Assembly: GCA_002419585.1 (NCBI GenBank)
Contig: DIGJ01000002.1
Span: 124,001-188,000, forward strand
Source of the DNA: Lachnoclostridium sp. UBA5725
Lineage (GTDB): Bacteria; Bacillota; Clostridia; Lachnospirales; Lachnospiraceae
Direction: 5' to 3'
DNA: 64,000 bases
Position 1 is the first letter of the stretch; every line of letters begins with the position of its first letter. The position numbers and the translations under genes were made by a program. The notes below the pieces were generated by a model, which saw nothing but the letters and a program-made list of their open reading frames with translations, had not been told where the DNA came from and made no database searches. Below, one piece after another: positions 63,208-64,000 of the stretch.

Positions 63208-63260
63208 AATAAAACTCCTTTGTTTGATTATTGGCATAACAAAATAAATAAAAATTAATT

Positions 63261-63307
63261 GCATGCTCACTAAATAATATATTAAATCTATTTTTGGCAT
63301 ATGTCAA
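63261..63307 (-). promoter_or_regulatory. Minus-strand promoter with operators before the NifX-like gene
   Basis: On the minus strand TTGACATATGCC starts at 63307, TAATAT lies at 63284-63279 (17 bp spacing), and TGAGCATGCA follows at 63269-63260. Same architecture as the plus-strand members. Confidence 0.75.
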
Positions 63308-63337
63308 TAACGAGTAGTGCTTGTTTAAGGATTTTTT

Positions 63338-63874
63338 CTAATCGATTGATTTTGCATTTTCATAAAGTTCTTGCACTTCTTTTTTCGTTACCATCTTTGA
63401 TAAAATAAATGCAATGATGATAATACCTGGGATATCGATGAGAAGCCTTGATATGGCAAATTTATTGCCAAGGGCAGCCATTTCAAAAAGGAACATAGGA
63501 ATTTTTGTAGTGGACCATGCACCAATAAAGATCAGTATATTCATGAATTTTACACCTTTTTTCATAAAGACTGCGGCAACAGGGAAAGCACCATATAGTG
63601 GTCCGGCAGCAGCGGAACCAATGAAAATGGCAAGTAATACACCCTTTAATCCAGAGCCTTCGCCCATATATTTGATCATAGTTTCTCTTGGAACCCATAC
63701 ATCAAGCAGACCAAGAAGTATAAAAATAGGAGGTATTACTAGCATCATTTCTTTCACTGAATTTCCAGTAATCCGAAGTGCTTTTAATCCTAACTGTTGA
63801 TCCAATATTGTTAATAATAGCATTGCAACGAGTACAATGAGAAATACGCGATATCTTTTTAATAATTTTTTCAT
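63338..63874 (-). CDS. Half-size permease of the DUF318/ArsP_1 type, C-terminal half
   Basis: It is 178 aa with about five helices. VIPPIFILLGLLDVWVPRETMIKYMGEGSGLKGVLLAIFIGSAAAGPLYGAFPVAAVFMKKG and WSTTKIPMFLFEMAALG match one half of the ArsP/YraQ-like permease fold, in which two such repeats normally form one protein. The ATG directly abuts the stop of the gene before it. It may move a metal or sulfur species. Confidence 0.82.
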   Translation of the reverse strand: MKKLLKRYRVFLIVLVAMLLLTILDQQLGLKALRITGNSVKEMMLVIPPIFILLGLLDVWVPRETMIKYMGEGSGLKGVLLAIFIGSAAAGPLYGAFPVAAVFMKKGVKFMNILIFIGAWSTTKIPMFLFEMAALGNKFAISRLLIDIPGIIIIAFILSKMVTKKEVQELYENAKSID

Positions 63875-64000
63875 TTACATCACCACCATTCCGATTATAA
63901 GAGCAACAAGAAGGGAAAAGAAAAAAGCGAATACATTTCTAAGTATCGTGCTTTTCTTACCAAAATATTTAATTTCTACAGGAATTGTAATGATACCAAC
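63875..64000 (-). CDS. 3' end of a membrane protein gene, probably the N-terminal permease half (cut by window end)
   Basis: The last 42 residues are visible: VEIKYFGKKSTILRNVFAFFFSLLVALIIGMVVM before TAA at 63877-63875. One hydrophobic helix ends the protein. It abuts the half-permease gene with no gap, so the two probably form a split permease. Confidence 0.65.
   Translation of the reverse strand, partial: VGIITIPVEIKYFGKKSTILRNVFAFFFSLLVALIIGMVVM

Overview
The window is AT-rich, densely packed and almost entirely coded on the + strand. It has strong AGGAGG-type ribosome binding sites, lipoprotein signal peptides and clostridial anaerobic metabolism: [NiFe] hydrogenase, anaerobic cobalamin synthesis, a molybdenum hydroxylase and ferredoxin-type ATPases. 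This points to a chromosomal segment of an anaerobic Firmicute of class Clostridia, perhaps Lachnospiraceae-like; the assignment is inferred from gene content. I see no rRNA, tRNA, CRISPR array or insertion sequence.

Layout. 0-7.4 kb: a [NiFe] hydrogenase operon (small and large subunits, maturation protease, HypF, HypC, HypD, HypE; HypA and HypB are not in view). 7.4-15.2 kb: an OmpR/EnvZ-type two-component system and a secreted SLH protein plus MacAB-like efflux operon; both promoters carry the same spaced direct repeat. 15.2-19.1 kb: a small membrane protein, the Mg2+ channel MgtE preceded by a possible 42-codon leader ORF, and a cation/proton antiporter preceded by two tandem fluoride riboswitches. 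19.3-34.0 kb: an adenosylcobalamin riboswitch, then a metal/corrinoid ABC transporter and every step of the anaerobic pathway from sirohydrochlorin to cobyrinate a,c-diamide (CbiK, L, H, F, G, D, J-E-T, C, A).

34-64 kb: many short operons linked by one recurring promoter sign. A TTGACA -35 box and/or the start site is overlaid by the palindrome TGAGCATATGCTCA or one of its half-sites. I count eleven such promoters. They precede IscU-like proteins, ModABC, a MOSC protein, a molybdenum hydroxylase, a C_GCAxxG_C_C redox protein, NifX/orange-protein (ORP)-like proteins with paired MinD-ferredoxin ATPases, a Zn uptake operon, a metallo-beta-lactamase-fold protein, a flavin reductase with Mrp ATPase, and a minus-strand NifX protein with a split permease. 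Within this region also lie an FmdE/FecBCD-type/methyltransferase operon and a zinc island (ZnuACB, Fur/Zur, a CobW-permease fusion and a YcgQ-like protein).

Taken together, the last 30 kb looks like a molybdenum/Fe-S cofactor regulon under one unknown regulator. The DUF134 protein encoded inside it is one candidate. Broken gene ends (peptide deformylase, DUF89, pRiA4b ORF-3) mark past deletions.
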